Assembly (NCBI RefSeq): GCF_000190735.1
Contig: NC_015177.1
Coordinates: forward strand, 1,550,001-1,614,000
Direction: 5' to 3'
Source of the DNA: Pseudopedobacter saltans DSM 12145
GTDB taxonomy: Bacteria; Bacteroidota; Bacteroidia; Sphingobacteriales; Sphingobacteriaceae
Length of the DNA: 64,000 nucleotides
Shown here: in pieces, positions 1 through 9,023 of the stretch
How positions within the stretch are numbered: position 1 is the stretch's first letter
Layout: each line of letters starts with the position of its first letter
Notes under the pieces: model-generated
Seen by the model: only the letters and a program-made list of their open reading frames with translations
Told to the model about the DNA's origin: nothing
Database searches by the model: none
Program-made: the position numbers and the translations under genes

Positions 1-585
1 TCCTATTTCTTCTATATCTAAAACTGGTGGCAGGTCGCCCTGTTCGAATTTAGCGGTCTGCATAAAAAATCTGGCCTGCCATATACCAGATTTTCTTGGT
101 TTAAAGTAATGGTAGGCCCCGCGTATAATATTGTTCTCTTTGCTCTCGCGCCAATTACGTTGGAAATAAGGATCGACAAGGGTTACTCCCTCGGTGGCTT
201 TCATAAACGCAAAGGATATCTTGACACCATCATCGTTCATGGAATCTACCAAATGCCATTTTATTTTTTGCTGATAGGAAGAAACATCTATCCCATGTAC
301 ATAAAAACGTCTTGGGACTTTCACATTCAGCTTATCGTAATGCGGATAATCGTTAAATATAAACAGGTCTTTAATCCATCTGCCGGTAGAAACTGTAGTT
401 CGTATAATTTTTCCGTAATAGAACGGAGAAAACAACAATAAAACTACAATGGCTATAACGATTTTCCATTTGTATTTTTCGGTAAAACTTTTCTTTTTGG
501 CTTTCCTGGTCCGAGGTTTTCTTGCGGCACTTCTTGTTATTGGATTTTTCTTTCTCGTCGACGGAACTTTGGTAGCTGGCGGCAT
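1..585 (-). CDS. Glycoside hydrolase family 25 lysozyme (muramidase), 3'-truncated by the window edge
   Basis: Reading the minus strand from ATG at 585 gives 195 residues that run off the window. Residues 1-38 are strikingly rich in Lys/Arg/Pro and probably cytoplasmic; about 40-57 is one hydrophobic membrane anchor; from about residue 92 the GH25 fold starts. Visible family motifs are HGIDVSSYQ (Asp100), AFMKATEG (about 127-133), RGAYHYF (about 155-161) and PVLDIEE (Asp190, Glu192), the usual catalytic positions of GH25 enzymes, which cut the MurNAc-GlcNAc bond of peptidoglycan. It is probably a membrane-anchored wall hydrolase with its catalytic domain in the periplasm. The rest of the catalytic barrel lies outside the window. 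The family call is firm; substrate and role are inferred. Confidence 0.88.
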   Translation of the reverse strand, partial: MPPATKVPSTRKKNPITRSAARKPRTRKAKKKSFTEKYKWKIVIAIVVLLLFSPFYYGKIIRTTVSTGRWIKDLFIFNDYPHYDKLNVKVPRRFYVHGIDVSSYQQKIKWHLVDSMNDDGVKISFAFMKATEGVTLVDPYFQRNWRESKENNIIRGAYHYFKPRKSGIWQARFFMQTAKFEQGDLPPVLDIEEIG

Positions 586-1059
586 CACACTATTTTATTC
601 GGTAAAAGTACGAAATAGAAACTGGTTTTGGTAAAATTGGATTTACACATTAAGTATGAATCGATTTGTTTTGGCAGTGTTGGGATTCAGGATAAAAGTT
701 CCCTGAGAAAGTTCGTCATGTTGAGGGATAACGAAACATTTTATCAGAAGCTTGTACTATATCCTTCTTGCATGTGGTATCTTCGCCCATTCAAATCGGG
801 TCAGAAGGACACAAATATTCATTTCCAGTCCCGTCATGTTGAACAACAGCTAAACATCCCATTTATTAGAATACATATTTGATTTTGGAGACTATACAGG
901 CCGGTCTGAACTTTATCTTATTGCTTCCTTTATCAGAATCACCCCGCTTTCAATGGAATTATCAATAAAATGTAAACTAAGTAATAAGTTTAAACAAATG
1001 TTTAATTAAACACTTGTTTAGTTTAAACGATTGTTTAAATTTGCGCACTTCTAAAAAAG
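586..1059. other. Intergenic region with decayed repeat-like words
   Basis: I see no convincing gene here; the open frame at 628-882 starts with TTG, resembles no family I know and has no promoter. The 11-mer CGTCATGTTGA occurs twice in the same orientation (714-724 and 832-842), and the intervening text resembles intergenic interspersed repeats I associate with Bacteroidota genomes. The last 70 bases hold the efflux operon promoter and operators, annotated separately. Confidence 0.5.
990..1043 (+). promoter_or_regulatory. Promoter of the efflux operon with three tandem TetR-type operators
   Basis: Three palindromes of the form TTAAACA-N2-TGTTTAA lie head to tail at 990-1005 (perfect), 1006-1021 (one end base off) and 1023-1038 (one inner base off). 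They overlap a promoter matching the Bacteroidota consensus: -33 TTG at 1014-1016, 19-base spacer, -7 box TAAATTTG at 1036-1043. The start codon of the tetR-like gene is 17 bases further on. A repressor bound here would cover the whole promoter, so autorepression of the operon is the natural reading. The repeats are directly seen; that the adjacent TetR protein binds them is inferred. Confidence 0.85.
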
Positions 1060-1674
1060 ATGGACATCAACGCCAAACAAAAAGAGATTTTATTAGTAGC
1101 TGAAGATTTATTCGCTAAAAACGGTTTCGACGGAACTTCTGTTAGAGACATAGCACAAGAAGCAGGCATAAACGTTGCTATGATAAATTACTATTTCGGT
1201 TCTAAGGAAGGGCTTTTAGAAACGCTTGTAAAGGAAAGAGCGGATAACCACAAATTAGATCCCAAAGAATATAATTTTGAAACAGATCCTTTCAAACGTC
1301 TTGACAGAATGATTGAGCATTATATTGAGACTAAAATAGCCAATCAGCATATCTACCAGATACTGTCTACAGAAGCGTCTGTAAAAAAGCGAGTAGTTAA
1401 TTCGGCCAATTTTATTGAACTAAGGAAACATAATATCAACTGCTTAGCAGAAATTGTTGAATATGGATGCCAACAAAAAGCGTTCAGATACTATGACCCT
1501 ATTTTGCTACACACTACCATGATTGGAACATTCATGAATTTCAGGATGAATCAATCAATTTTTGAAGAGTTGTTAAAGACAGATCCGGAACAGGACTTTG
1601 ACCAATTTTTGAGAGAAGGTCTTACTAAACATTTAAAATTTACAATAAAAGCAATATTAACTCATGAAAATTAA
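1060..1674 (+). CDS. TetR/AcrR family transcriptional regulator of the efflux operon
   Basis: A 204-residue protein of normal TetR length. Residues about 8-52 form the TetR N-terminal DNA-binding domain, with the helix-turn-helix TSVRDIAQEAG followed by the recognition stretch NYYFGSKEGLL. The C-terminal two thirds is helical and would bind ligand and dimerise. It is the first gene of an operon with tolC-, hlyD- and MFS-like genes (its stop overlaps the next start by 11 bases) and lies directly behind three palindromic operator sites, so it most likely represses its own operon and is released by a pump substrate. The inducer cannot be read from the sequence. Confidence 0.92.
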   Translation: MDINAKQKEILLVAEDLFAKNGFDGTSVRDIAQEAGINVAMINYYFGSKEGLLETLVKERADNHKLDPKEYNFETDPFKRLDRMIEHYIETKIANQHIYQILSTEASVKKRVVNSANFIELRKHNINCLAEIVEYGCQQKAFRYYDPILLHTTMIGTFMNFRMNQSIFEELLKTDPEQDFDQFLREGLTKHLKFTIKAILTHEN

Positions 1675-2983
1675 GCATTGGACATTTGCATCCTCTATTA
1701 TAATGAGTTCCTTTTCTATACATGCACAGGAAAGGAAACATTTGGACATAGAAGAGGTGCTGCATTTAGCGTTCACACAATCTAATCAGGCCAAAGCATT
1801 AGATGCAAGTGTACAAACAAAACAACTACAATATGAAGCAGCCAAAGACAACTACCTACCAGAAACAAAACTATCCGGCACTTACCTCGCCCTAAATACA
1901 CCTAACATAGATTTAAAGATAAATAAGTCATCTTCCAATAACGGTGGAAACACCAACGGAAATGGTTCTGAAATAGCTCCAAACCAATTGATGCTTGGAC
2001 AGCTTTCTGTAAATATGCCAATATATGCTGGTGGAAAAATCAGAAACAGCGTAAAAACAGCAGAAGACACCTGGAAAGCTGCGGAGTTAAATACTGTAGC
2101 GACTAAGCAAAATTTATCGGTACAGGCTTTACACCTTTATCTTGCATTATACAAAGCACAGCAAACTACCTCTTTAATTGCTGAAAATATTAAAAAATCT
2201 GAGCAACAGGTTAAAGACTTTAAGGCTATGGAAGAGAATGGTATTATTGCCAGAAATGATTTATTAAAAGCCGAATTACAACTCTCTAACTATAAGGTTT
2301 CCTATCAGGAAGCAGCTAAAAATGTAAAGGTATTGAATTACCAGCTTACTACTTTATTAGGCCTTGGAGAAAATGTAGAACTGGATGATATTAAATTGTC
2401 CAAAGCCCTGTTAAGCAGTAACGCTACCGAAGGCAACTTGAAAGACCGTTATGAAATTAAAGCATTGGAAGCGCAAAAGAATGTAGCTGAAGATCAGATA
2501 AAAGTTACCAAATCGGCCTATAAACCTACCCTATTTGCTACTGCAGGTTATGCTGCCATAAATGTACCCAGTGTTGTAACGGTTACCAACGCACTTAATG
2601 CAGGTGTTGGCCTTTCTTATGATTTGGGTTCTTTATACAAAAACAAAAGGAAAGTTAATGTAGCAAAGCAAAGCTTGGTAGAGGTAGAAAGAAATCTTGC
2701 CGTTACTGAAGATAAAATCAAGAATCAAATACAGGAAGCTCAACAGGATGTAGTGCTGGCTAAGGAAAAAAACAAACTTCATCGACAGGCACTGGATCAG
2801 GCAAATGAGAACTACCGTATCACGAAAGACAAATATAACAATGGTGTTGCTGATACAGATGATCTTTTGACTGCCGATGTGCAACAGTTGCAAAGTAAAA
2901 TCAGCCTGGCTATAGGCGAAGCTGATCTGGTAGAAAGTTATTACAATTTATTATTAGCAAACGGTCAACTAAACATACAATAG
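1664..2983 (+). CDS. TolC-like outer membrane efflux protein
   Basis: A 439-residue protein with a signal peptide (about residues 1-21, ending near SIHAQ). The body has two related halves rich in long Ala/Gln/Lys/Glu helices, as in the OEP/TolC family, whose trimers form an outer-membrane barrel and periplasmic tunnel. An Asn/Gly/Ser-rich stretch at about residues 87-103 is probably a surface loop. The start overlaps the end of the regulator gene by 11 bases, and the hlyD-like gene follows 11 bases after the stop, so the genes are translationally coupled or nearly so. It is the exit duct of a tripartite efflux pump. Confidence 0.93.
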   Translation: MKIKHWTFASSIIMSSFSIHAQERKHLDIEEVLHLAFTQSNQAKALDASVQTKQLQYEAAKDNYLPETKLSGTYLALNTPNIDLKINKSSSNNGGNTNGNGSEIAPNQLMLGQLSVNMPIYAGGKIRNSVKTAEDTWKAAELNTVATKQNLSVQALHLYLALYKAQQTTSLIAENIKKSEQQVKDFKAMEENGIIARNDLLKAELQLSNYKVSYQEAAKNVKVLNYQLTTLLGLGENVELDDIKLSKALLSSNATEGNLKDRYEIKALEAQKNVAEDQIKVTKSAYKPTLFATAGYAAINVPSVVTVTNALNAGVGLSYDLGSLYKNKRKVNVAKQSLVEVERNLAVTEDKIKNQIQEAQQDVVLAKEKNKLHRQALDQANENYRITKDKYNNGVADTDDLLTADVQQLQSKISLAIGEADLVESYYNLLLANGQLNIQ

Positions 2984-2994
2984 ACAACAAAATC

Positions 2995-4089
2995 ATGGAA
3001 AATAATACACAAACACATAAACCTAAAAACCCGAAATTTGCTGTTATTTTGGCTATAATATTAGTTGTCGGAGGTGGTTTTGGAATATATAAATATATAC
3101 ACGGACAGGCACATGAAACGACCGACGATGCCCAGATAGAACGTAATCTTAACCCAATTATCGCTCGCGTTGGCGGATATATAGATCGTATATATGTGCA
3201 GGATAACCAAATGGTAAAAAAGGGCGATACCTTATTTACGATTCAACAGGCAGATTACGAAATTAAGGTTGAGGAAGCAAAAGCTGCGCTATTAGCCGCA
3301 GAAAGTTCTTACGAAGTTGCCAAAGCAGATGTAAACGCAGCTTCTGCAAATGTTGCTATATCCGAAGCGACTATACAATCTAATACCGGAACGGTAGAGG
3401 CTGCTGAAATCAGATTACAACAGGCTACCAACGATTTTAACCGCTATGCAAACTTATACCAAAACCATTCTATTACGAAACAGCAGTATGAACAGGCTAT
3501 GACGGCCAAACTTGAGGCTGAAAAACAGGTGGAAGTATTGAAGCAACAACGCAGAGCAAGCAGCTCTCAGAAAAATGCGGTGGTTAGCAAAACCGACGTT
3601 GCCAGCAAACAAACACGGGTTGCACAAGCCAATATAGACAGAGCTAAAGCAACATTAAAAGCCGCTGAGTTGAATTTATCTTATACTGCCGTTTTAGCTT
3701 CCGTAGATGGTCAGGTTTCGAATATCAGGTTACAGCCGGGACAATTGGTGAATCCGGGACAATCTGTTTTTTATATCATCAATAATACGCAAACCTGGGT
3801 TGTTGCGAATTTTAAAGAAACGCAACTGAATAAAATCAGGGCAGGACAATTGGTTGAAATCAAGGTAGACGCTTATCCTGACGATGTAATAGAAGGGAAA
3901 GTGGAGTCTTTCTCTCCTGCTACAGGATCTAAATTCGCCTTATTACCTCCTGACAATGCTACAGGTAACTTTGTTAAAACGGTACAACGTTTGCCTGTTA
4001 AAATCACTTTCACAGCTAACAATAAACCTGAAATTATAGCTATGCTTCGCCCAGGAATGAATGTGGACGTTGATGTGCATATCAAATAA
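2995..4089 (+). CDS. HlyD/EmrA-type periplasmic adaptor subunit
   Basis: A 364-residue membrane fusion protein. A short cytoplasmic tail is followed by one membrane segment at about residues 13-31, then the motif HETTDDAQIERN typical of EmrA/HlyD adaptors. The first lipoyl half (about 45-85, GGYIDRIYV...VKKGDTLF) and the second (about 230-255, DGQVSNIRLQPGQLV) flank a long Ala/Gln-rich coiled coil (about 88-225). It joins the MFS pump in the inner membrane to the TolC-like duct. It lies 11 bases after the tolC-like gene and 2 bases before the MFS gene. Confidence 0.94.
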   Translation: MENNTQTHKPKNPKFAVILAIILVVGGGFGIYKYIHGQAHETTDDAQIERNLNPIIARVGGYIDRIYVQDNQMVKKGDTLFTIQQADYEIKVEEAKAALLAAESSYEVAKADVNAASANVAISEATIQSNTGTVEAAEIRLQQATNDFNRYANLYQNHSITKQQYEQAMTAKLEAEKQVEVLKQQRRASSSQKNAVVSKTDVASKQTRVAQANIDRAKATLKAAELNLSYTAVLASVDGQVSNIRLQPGQLVNPGQSVFYIINNTQTWVVANFKETQLNKIRAGQLVEIKVDAYPDDVIEGKVESFSPATGSKFALLPPDNATGNFVKTVQRLPVKITFTANNKPEIIAMLRPGMNVDVDVHIK

Positions 4090-4091
4090 AT

Positions 4092-5678
4092 ATGGAAAAT
4101 TTAACAGATAAAGATAGCCTGGTAGAATATGGGTTTAAAAGGGCCTTGATAACCTTTACCTGTATTTTGTGTGCCTTGCTTGAAATTGTGGATACTACGA
4201 TCGTCAATGTAGCACTTAACGATATGAAAGGATCGTTAGGTGCTACCTTAACAGACGTTGCATGGGTAATCACAGCATATGCTATTGCCAATGTTATCGT
4301 TATACCGATGACCAGCTGGCTTTCGCAACAATTTGGTAGACGTAACTATTTTGCCGCTTCCATCATCATCTTCACCGTATCGTCTTTTCTTTGTGGAAAT
4401 GCAACGAATATTTGGGAGTTGGTCGCTTTCAGGTTTATACAAGGTATGGGCGGTGGCGCCCTTTTAGTTACTGCACAAACTATCCTCACCGAAACTTATC
4501 CTCCTGAAAAGAGAAGTATGGCGCAAGCCATATACGGCATGGGTGTTATTGTAGGCCCTACATTAGGTCCTCCACTGGGCGGATATATCGTAGATAACTT
4601 CTCGTGGCCATATATTTTCTATATCAATGTGCCTTTGGGTATTTTGGCTACGCTTATGACATTGTCTTTAGTAAAAAGCCCACGTTACGGTGCCAAACAA
4701 GCCGCTAAAGAAGTTGATTGGTGGGGAATGGTATTCCTGATTATGTTTATTGGTTCTTTACAGTTTGTTTTGGAACATGGACAGCAGGACGATTGGTTTG
4801 AGGACAGCACTATCCTTGGTTTAAGTATTTTATCTTTCTTTGGGTTGTTTTTCTTTATCTGGCGGGAACTTACTTACACTAAACCTATTGTTAATTTACG
4901 GGTCTTGAAAGACAAAAACCTACAGGTTGGAACCGTAATGAGTTTTATTCTGGGATTTGGATTATTTGGTTCTACTTTTATCATTCCAATCTACACGCAA
5001 TCTATTCTTGGCTGGACAGCGACCGATGCGGGTATGCTATTGATTCCAAGCTCGGTGATGACTGGTTTAATGATGCCATTTATTGGTAAAATGATTCAGG
5101 CGGGTGTGCCACAGAAATATATGGTTGCTGTTGGGCTCTGTATCTTCTTCGGCTTTTCGTTTTTTATGTATGGTTTAATTACCAACGACACCGGTTCTGA
5201 ACATATGTTTTGGCCGCTGATTGTTAGGGGAATTGGGTTGGGACTACTCTTTGTTCCGGTAATGACTCTCTCATTATCCACCTTACAAGGGAAAGCTATT
5301 GGTGAAGGTGCCTCTTTTACAGGGATGAGCAGACAATTGGGCGGATCTTTCGGTATTGCTTTGATTACGACTTTTATCTCCAGAGACAGCCAACACCATA
5401 GGGTTGATTTAATTGCGAATATAGACGCTACTAAATTTGAGGTACAACAACGAATAGCACAAATGCAGGCCAACTTTATTGGCAAGGGATTTAGTCCGAA
5501 CGAGGCACTTGCAAAAGCTTATCAGTTATTAGACGGATCGGTTACTAAACAAGCTACAATTCTGTCTTATATGGATGTGTTTTTGTATCTCGGTCTATTA
5601 TTTCTGATTTGTGTTCCTTTTGTATTGCTGATTAAACAAGGCAAAAAACAAAAGGTAGATATGTCTAATATGCATTAA
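4092..5678 (+). CDS. DHA2 family MFS drug efflux transporter (EmrB/QacA type)
   Basis: A 528-residue integral membrane protein with the 14-segment layout of the DHA2 family. Motifs seen include LLEIVDTTIVNVALND in the first membrane segment (typical of EmrB/QacA), WLSQQFGRRNYF (motif A region after the second segment) and GMGVIVGPTLGPPLGG (antiporter motif C). It is the inner-membrane pump of the tripartite system and would use the proton gradient to expel lipophilic compounds. It is the last gene of the operon and is followed by a hairpin at 5709-5742. Confidence 0.94.
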   Translation: MENLTDKDSLVEYGFKRALITFTCILCALLEIVDTTIVNVALNDMKGSLGATLTDVAWVITAYAIANVIVIPMTSWLSQQFGRRNYFAASIIIFTVSSFLCGNATNIWELVAFRFIQGMGGGALLVTAQTILTETYPPEKRSMAQAIYGMGVIVGPTLGPPLGGYIVDNFSWPYIFYINVPLGILATLMTLSLVKSPRYGAKQAAKEVDWWGMVFLIMFIGSLQFVLEHGQQDDWFEDSTILGLSILSFFGLFFFIWRELTYTKPIVNLRVLKDKNLQVGTVMSFILGFGLFGSTFIIPIYTQSILGWTATDAGMLLIPSSVMTGLMMPFIGKMIQAGVPQKYMVAVGLCIFFGFSFFMYGLITNDTGSEHMFWPLIVRGIGLGLLFVPVMTLSLSTLQGKAIGEGASFTGMSRQLGGSFGIALITTFISRDSQHHRVDLIANIDATKFEVQQRIAQMQANFIGKGFSPNEALAKAYQLLDGSVTKQATILSYMDVFLYLGLLFLICVPFVLLIKQGKKQKVDMSNMH

Positions 5679-5708
5679 ACTTCTTCCCTATTTTGATGCT
5701 TTATGAGA

Positions 5709-5742
5709 AAACTTAAGGGTAATTAGCCTTATCCTTAAGTTT
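5709..5742 (+). terminator. Hairpin after the efflux operon
   Basis: A perfect 10-base stem (AAACTTAAGG with CCTTAAGTTT) around a 14-base loop starts 30 bases after the MFS stop. The U tract after it is weak, so it may be an imperfect terminator or an RNA 3'-end stabiliser. Confidence 0.5.
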
Positions 5743-6010
5743 ATGGAGGAGTCTTCTTATGAATTAGATGGTTTATATCATTTATTGCCTTTATAAGTCA
5801 CCTGCTCTGAAACAGCTTGCCCGGCGGCAGTCAGGAGTTCGGGGTGAGTTATAAGGCAGAATAGTTTTCACTCTTCGCATAGGCGATCGATCTGAAAACA
5901 TTTTCTTTTTTATGGCTTTACCCATAGACTTCTCAAACATTCACAGACAAACAAACTCTGCTCCCAATATGTTAACAAACTATTTAACACTTCTATAAAA
6001 ACAGAAAAAC
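5743..6010. other. Intergenic region, no gene seen
   Basis: No frame of coding character. A small GC-rich patch around 5810-5850 looks out of place in the AT-rich surroundings and may be a relic of an interspersed repeat. No promoter matching TAnnTTTG was found in front of the gene at 6011. Confidence 0.4.
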
Positions 6011-6370
6011 ATGCTAACAAACATTCATCCAAAATTACCTATGCGCAATAAAGCCCAAACCAAAGACTATTATATAAATAAATTGGGTTTTAATGAATTA
6101 GGAGCCATAGATTACGATGGTTACCTGATGATTGAAAAGGATAATATTCAAATTCACTTTTTTGAATTTAAGGATTTGGTTCCACGAGAGAATTACGGAC
6201 AAATTTATATCAGGACCGATAATATTGATAGCTTATATCAAACGTTACTCAATGATAATATTGTCGAAATACATCCAAATGGAGCATTAGAAACCAAGAC
6301 ATGGGGACAAAGGGAATTTTCCTTACTCGATCCGGATAATAACTTACTGACTTTTGGACAAGGTATATAA
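6011..6370 (+). CDS. VOC family protein (bleomycin-resistance/glyoxalase fold)
   Basis: A 119-residue protein of the length and pattern of bleomycin-resistance-like VOC proteins: two beta-alpha-beta-beta-beta modules, with KDYYINKLGFNELG near the N-terminus and the C-terminal signature REFSLLDPDNNLLTFGQ. Proteins of this type dimerise to form binding pockets that sequester drugs such as bleomycin, or act as metal-dependent lyases or dioxygenases. The ligand cannot be told here. It stands alone in a gap of over 300 bases after the efflux operon. Confidence 0.85.
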   Translation: MLTNIHPKLPMRNKAQTKDYYINKLGFNELGAIDYDGYLMIEKDNIQIHFFEFKDLVPRENYGQIYIRTDNIDSLYQTLLNDNIVEIHPNGALETKTWGQREFSLLDPDNNLLTFGQGI

Positions 6371-6431
6371 AAGCTGCCAATCATCTCGATTAATAAATTA
6401 TATAACATTTATATACTTAAAACAGATAACC

Positions 6432-7199
6432 CTAACTTTCAACACAAGTCTTCAATACAAAATCATAAAGCCGTTTAACCTGCAAATCCCCAAGACCATA
6501 TATACCCTCCCGCTTTGAGAATTCTGAAAAAACCGACGAAAAATCTCTAACTCCGGTACTTATAATTTCCTTTATTACCTGTTGTGGCCTGCTCAGGTTT
6601 TTTCCCAATGGGAAGCGATCAATATGAGCTCGACAGACTTCTTCCAAATAAGCGAAACCATTTGTTCTGTGTTTAGATAAAGCTTCCAATCTATTAAAAT
6701 CGTTGTTCTGATAAGATTCCCATAAACACTTTCCTAACTCGATATCTTTTCCTTCGAGCTGGACTTTAGCATTGTATGCCTGTTCTAACTTTTCAGCATT
6801 GGCTATTCCAAATCCCTTCCATATATCGACAGGCCGCTCAATTGCGGGGAATACCCTGAATATCTTCAGTGTCGGGTGTTCTGATAATACCGTGATAACA
6901 AACCACAAGTTTACCTGGCAAAACAAATCATCCTCGAACCAAAGGCAAACTTCAGAATATTGGGGCAAATGATTTAGCTTTTCAATTTCATTTACTACTT
7001 TTTCGAAATATTCTTCTCGTGAACCTTTATACATACCGGTAATAAATGCTGTCCGCAGCTTCCAAAAATCGGTTATATTATTTGCAAAAACATTCCCTTC
7101 AACCAGGCATTCTCTGCATACAATAAAGTTGGGAGTTATAGACGTTTGCTTCAATTGCTCCGCCAAACAATCCCCATTCAACACATGATACTGTTGCAT
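6432..7199 (-). CDS. DUF1835 domain-containing protein
   Basis: A 255-residue cytoplasmic protein beginning QQYHVLNGD, the hallmark of DUF1835, with RECLVEG (about 28-34) and a CLWFEDDLFCQ segment (about 104-114) that also fit this family. No catalytic activity is established for the family that I know of. It begins 9 bases after the end of the esterase gene upstream and is probably cotranscribed with it. No signal peptide or membrane segment is seen. Confidence 0.82.
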   Translation of the reverse strand: MQQYHVLNGDCLAEQLKQTSITPNFIVCRECLVEGNVFANNITDFWKLRTAFITGMYKGSREEYFEKVVNEIEKLNHLPQYSEVCLWFEDDLFCQVNLWFVITVLSEHPTLKIFRVFPAIERPVDIWKGFGIANAEKLEQAYNAKVQLEGKDIELGKCLWESYQNNDFNRLEALSKHRTNGFAYLEEVCRAHIDRFPLGKNLSRPQQVIKEIISTGVRDFSSVFSEFSKREGIYGLGDLQVKRLYDFVLKTCVES

Positions 7200-7208
7200 T
7201 TTAATTAT

Positions 7209-8018
7209 TTATTTCGTGAGGCGTTTTACCTCATTAATCAACAATGGAAAAGCAGGATAAGTCATATTATGCCCATAACCATCTAATTCCAACAATCTGG
7301 TTTTTTGATGTCCTGTAAGTTTCATCATACGGGCCATATAAGCATTTTCTTCATATCTACCCAGCATTTCCATTTCCCTATCTCCGGTGATCAGCAATAA
7401 AGGTGGGGCATCTGCCCTAACATGATATAGGGGAGCCAAATTGTCGATTATAGGTTGAGTATCTTTAATACCCTGTTCTTTTCTCGCTGTAAAATGAGTA
7501 ATACATTGTCCGCTAAATGGAATTAATCCTGCTACCTGATTGGCATCTACTCCATATTTCAACAGATAATGTTTATCCAATATGGCCATCATTCCTAAAT
7601 AACCTCCCGCAGAGTGTCCCGATACAAAAATCTTACTTTTATCTCCTCCGAATTCTTCGATATGATTAAAGGCCCAGGCAATTGCTGCTGCACTATCGTC
7701 TATAGCCTGCACAACTTTTATGTGCGGGCTTAACCTGTATCCTACTCCAATAACACAAAATCCCTGATTTTTTAAAGCTTCTGGAATTTCCTTCTTCCCC
7801 TGCTCTATCCCGCCACCGTGGAACCATAAAATAGTAGCGAAATTCTTCGCATTTTTTGGATAATAAAGATCCAACACGCAACGTTCCAATGTATAGGCGT
7901 TATTACGATAACTAGCTTCTGGATAATACTTTATATTACTTTGAGTATCATATTCGGCTTTTTGCGCAAATACCTGTAAATGAAAACAGATAAAGAATAG
8001 TGCTGTAAAATATCTCAT
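7209..8018 (-). CDS. Secreted alpha/beta hydrolase (acetyl-esterase-like)
   Basis: A 269-residue protein with a signal peptide (residues 1-18, ending VFAQ). It has the oxyanion motif HGGG (67-70), nucleophile elbow GHSAGG (Ser135), a likely acid in TGDRE (Asp213) and the catalytic His in GYGH (His250): a complete alpha/beta hydrolase triad of the carboxylesterase/lipase HSL-BD-FAE type. It probably removes acyl groups from small esters or sugars in the periplasm. First gene of a two-gene unit with the DUF1835 gene. Substrate unknown. Confidence 0.88.
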   Translation of the reverse strand: MRYFTALFFICFHLQVFAQKAEYDTQSNIKYYPEASYRNNAYTLERCVLDLYYPKNAKNFATILWFHGGGIEQGKKEIPEALKNQGFCVIGVGYRLSPHIKVVQAIDDSAAAIAWAFNHIEEFGGDKSKIFVSGHSAGGYLGMMAILDKHYLLKYGVDANQVAGLIPFSGQCITHFTARKEQGIKDTQPIIDNLAPLYHVRADAPPLLLITGDREMEMLGRYEENAYMARMMKLTGHQKTRLLELDGYGHNMTYPAFPLLINEVKRLTK

Positions 8019-8117
8019 CCCTAAATTTAAGGATCTTGATTTGCTTTTCGATCAAATCACTAAACAAAGTTCTTAAAATGGTGTTCATCATACAGCCTAT
8101 GAAAAACGACATTACTT

Positions 8118-9023
8118 ATGGAACCTAAAAGAGTCCTTCTGATCATTAACCATAAATCTGGAAATCAGAAAAGGGAAAATATAGAACATCTATTTGCTGC
8201 ACATATGCAAAAAAGACAAATGGACCATAAGGTTTTGGAACTCTCCGATCATCCTAAAACAGCAATTAACAACGAAATTAATTACTACAAACCCAATATT
8301 GTCATTGCCGCTGGTGGAGACGGTACAATAAATATGATTAGTGATGTTATCCAGTATAAAGATGTACTGCTGTTAATCTTTCCGTTTGGTTCTGCTAATG
8401 GCATGGCAAGGGATTTAAGCATGCCCACGGATTTTAATCAGGCGCTAAACTTATTGGAAAATGGTAAAGTGGTAAAACTGGATCTGCTGAAGATTAACAA
8501 CAATACTTCTGTACATCTGGCCGATGTAGGTCTTAATGCCCGGATAGTCAAACGTTTTCAGCTAGATAAAAAAAGAGGAATGCTGACTTACGCAAAATAT
8601 CTTTTTAATGAAATCTTCTATATCAGGAGCAAACGTTTCGTAATTTCTTATGAAAACATTGTACGTCGGGTGAAAGCGGTATCACTTACGTTTGCAAATG
8701 CAACGATGTATGGCACAGGTGCAGTTATTAATCCCGAGGGAAAGATGAACGACGGACTTTTTGAAATATGTATTGTAAAGCCTTTTCCGAAAATAAAGTT
8801 GCTTTCCATCGCTTTGCATATGTTTAAAGGGAGCCTATCTTATTCACAATTTTTTGAAACCATCCAATGCAGCAAAGCATTTATAAGCTGTCCGAGAAGA
8901 ACCCTTTTGCAAATAGATGGTGAAGTTATTGGTAAAACCAGTTCTATAGATTTGGAATGCATTCCGGCAGCCGTACAGGTTATTATTTCCAAAGACCTAC
9001 ACTATCCAACTCTGGTAAGCTAA
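8118..9023 (+). CDS. Diacylglycerol kinase family lipid kinase (YegS/BmrU-like)
   Basis: A 301-residue protein of standard length. The N-terminus NHKSGN and the nucleotide-binding GGDGT motif (66-70) followed by FPFGSANGMARDL define the DAGK catalytic domain; the C-terminal half is the beta-rich domain of YegS-like kinases, with DGLFEICIVKPFP and QIDGEV. It would phosphorylate a lipid hydroxyl such as diacylglycerol or a sphingoid base with ATP. Sphingobacteriaceae make sphingolipids, so either is possible. Its 3' end overlaps the convergent metallophosphoesterase gene by 27 bases. Confidence 0.9.
   Translation: MEPKRVLLIINHKSGNQKRENIEHLFAAHMQKRQMDHKVLELSDHPKTAINNEINYYKPNIVIAAGGDGTINMISDVIQYKDVLLLIFPFGSANGMARDLSMPTDFNQALNLLENGKVVKLDLLKINNNTSVHLADVGLNARIVKRFQLDKKRGMLTYAKYLFNEIFYIRSKRFVISYENIVRRVKAVSLTFANATMYGTGAVINPEGKMNDGLFEICIVKPFPKIKLLSIALHMFKGSLSYSQFFETIQCSKAFISCPRRTLLQIDGEVIGKTSSIDLECIPAAVQVIISKDLHYPTLVS

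Noticed and set aside
109-441. Plus-strand open frame of 110 codons
   Set aside because: It is antisense to the clear GH25 coding sequence.
628-882. 84-codon open frame before the efflux operon
   Set aside because: Begins with TTG, shows no family-like pattern, and overlaps repeat-like intergenic sequence.
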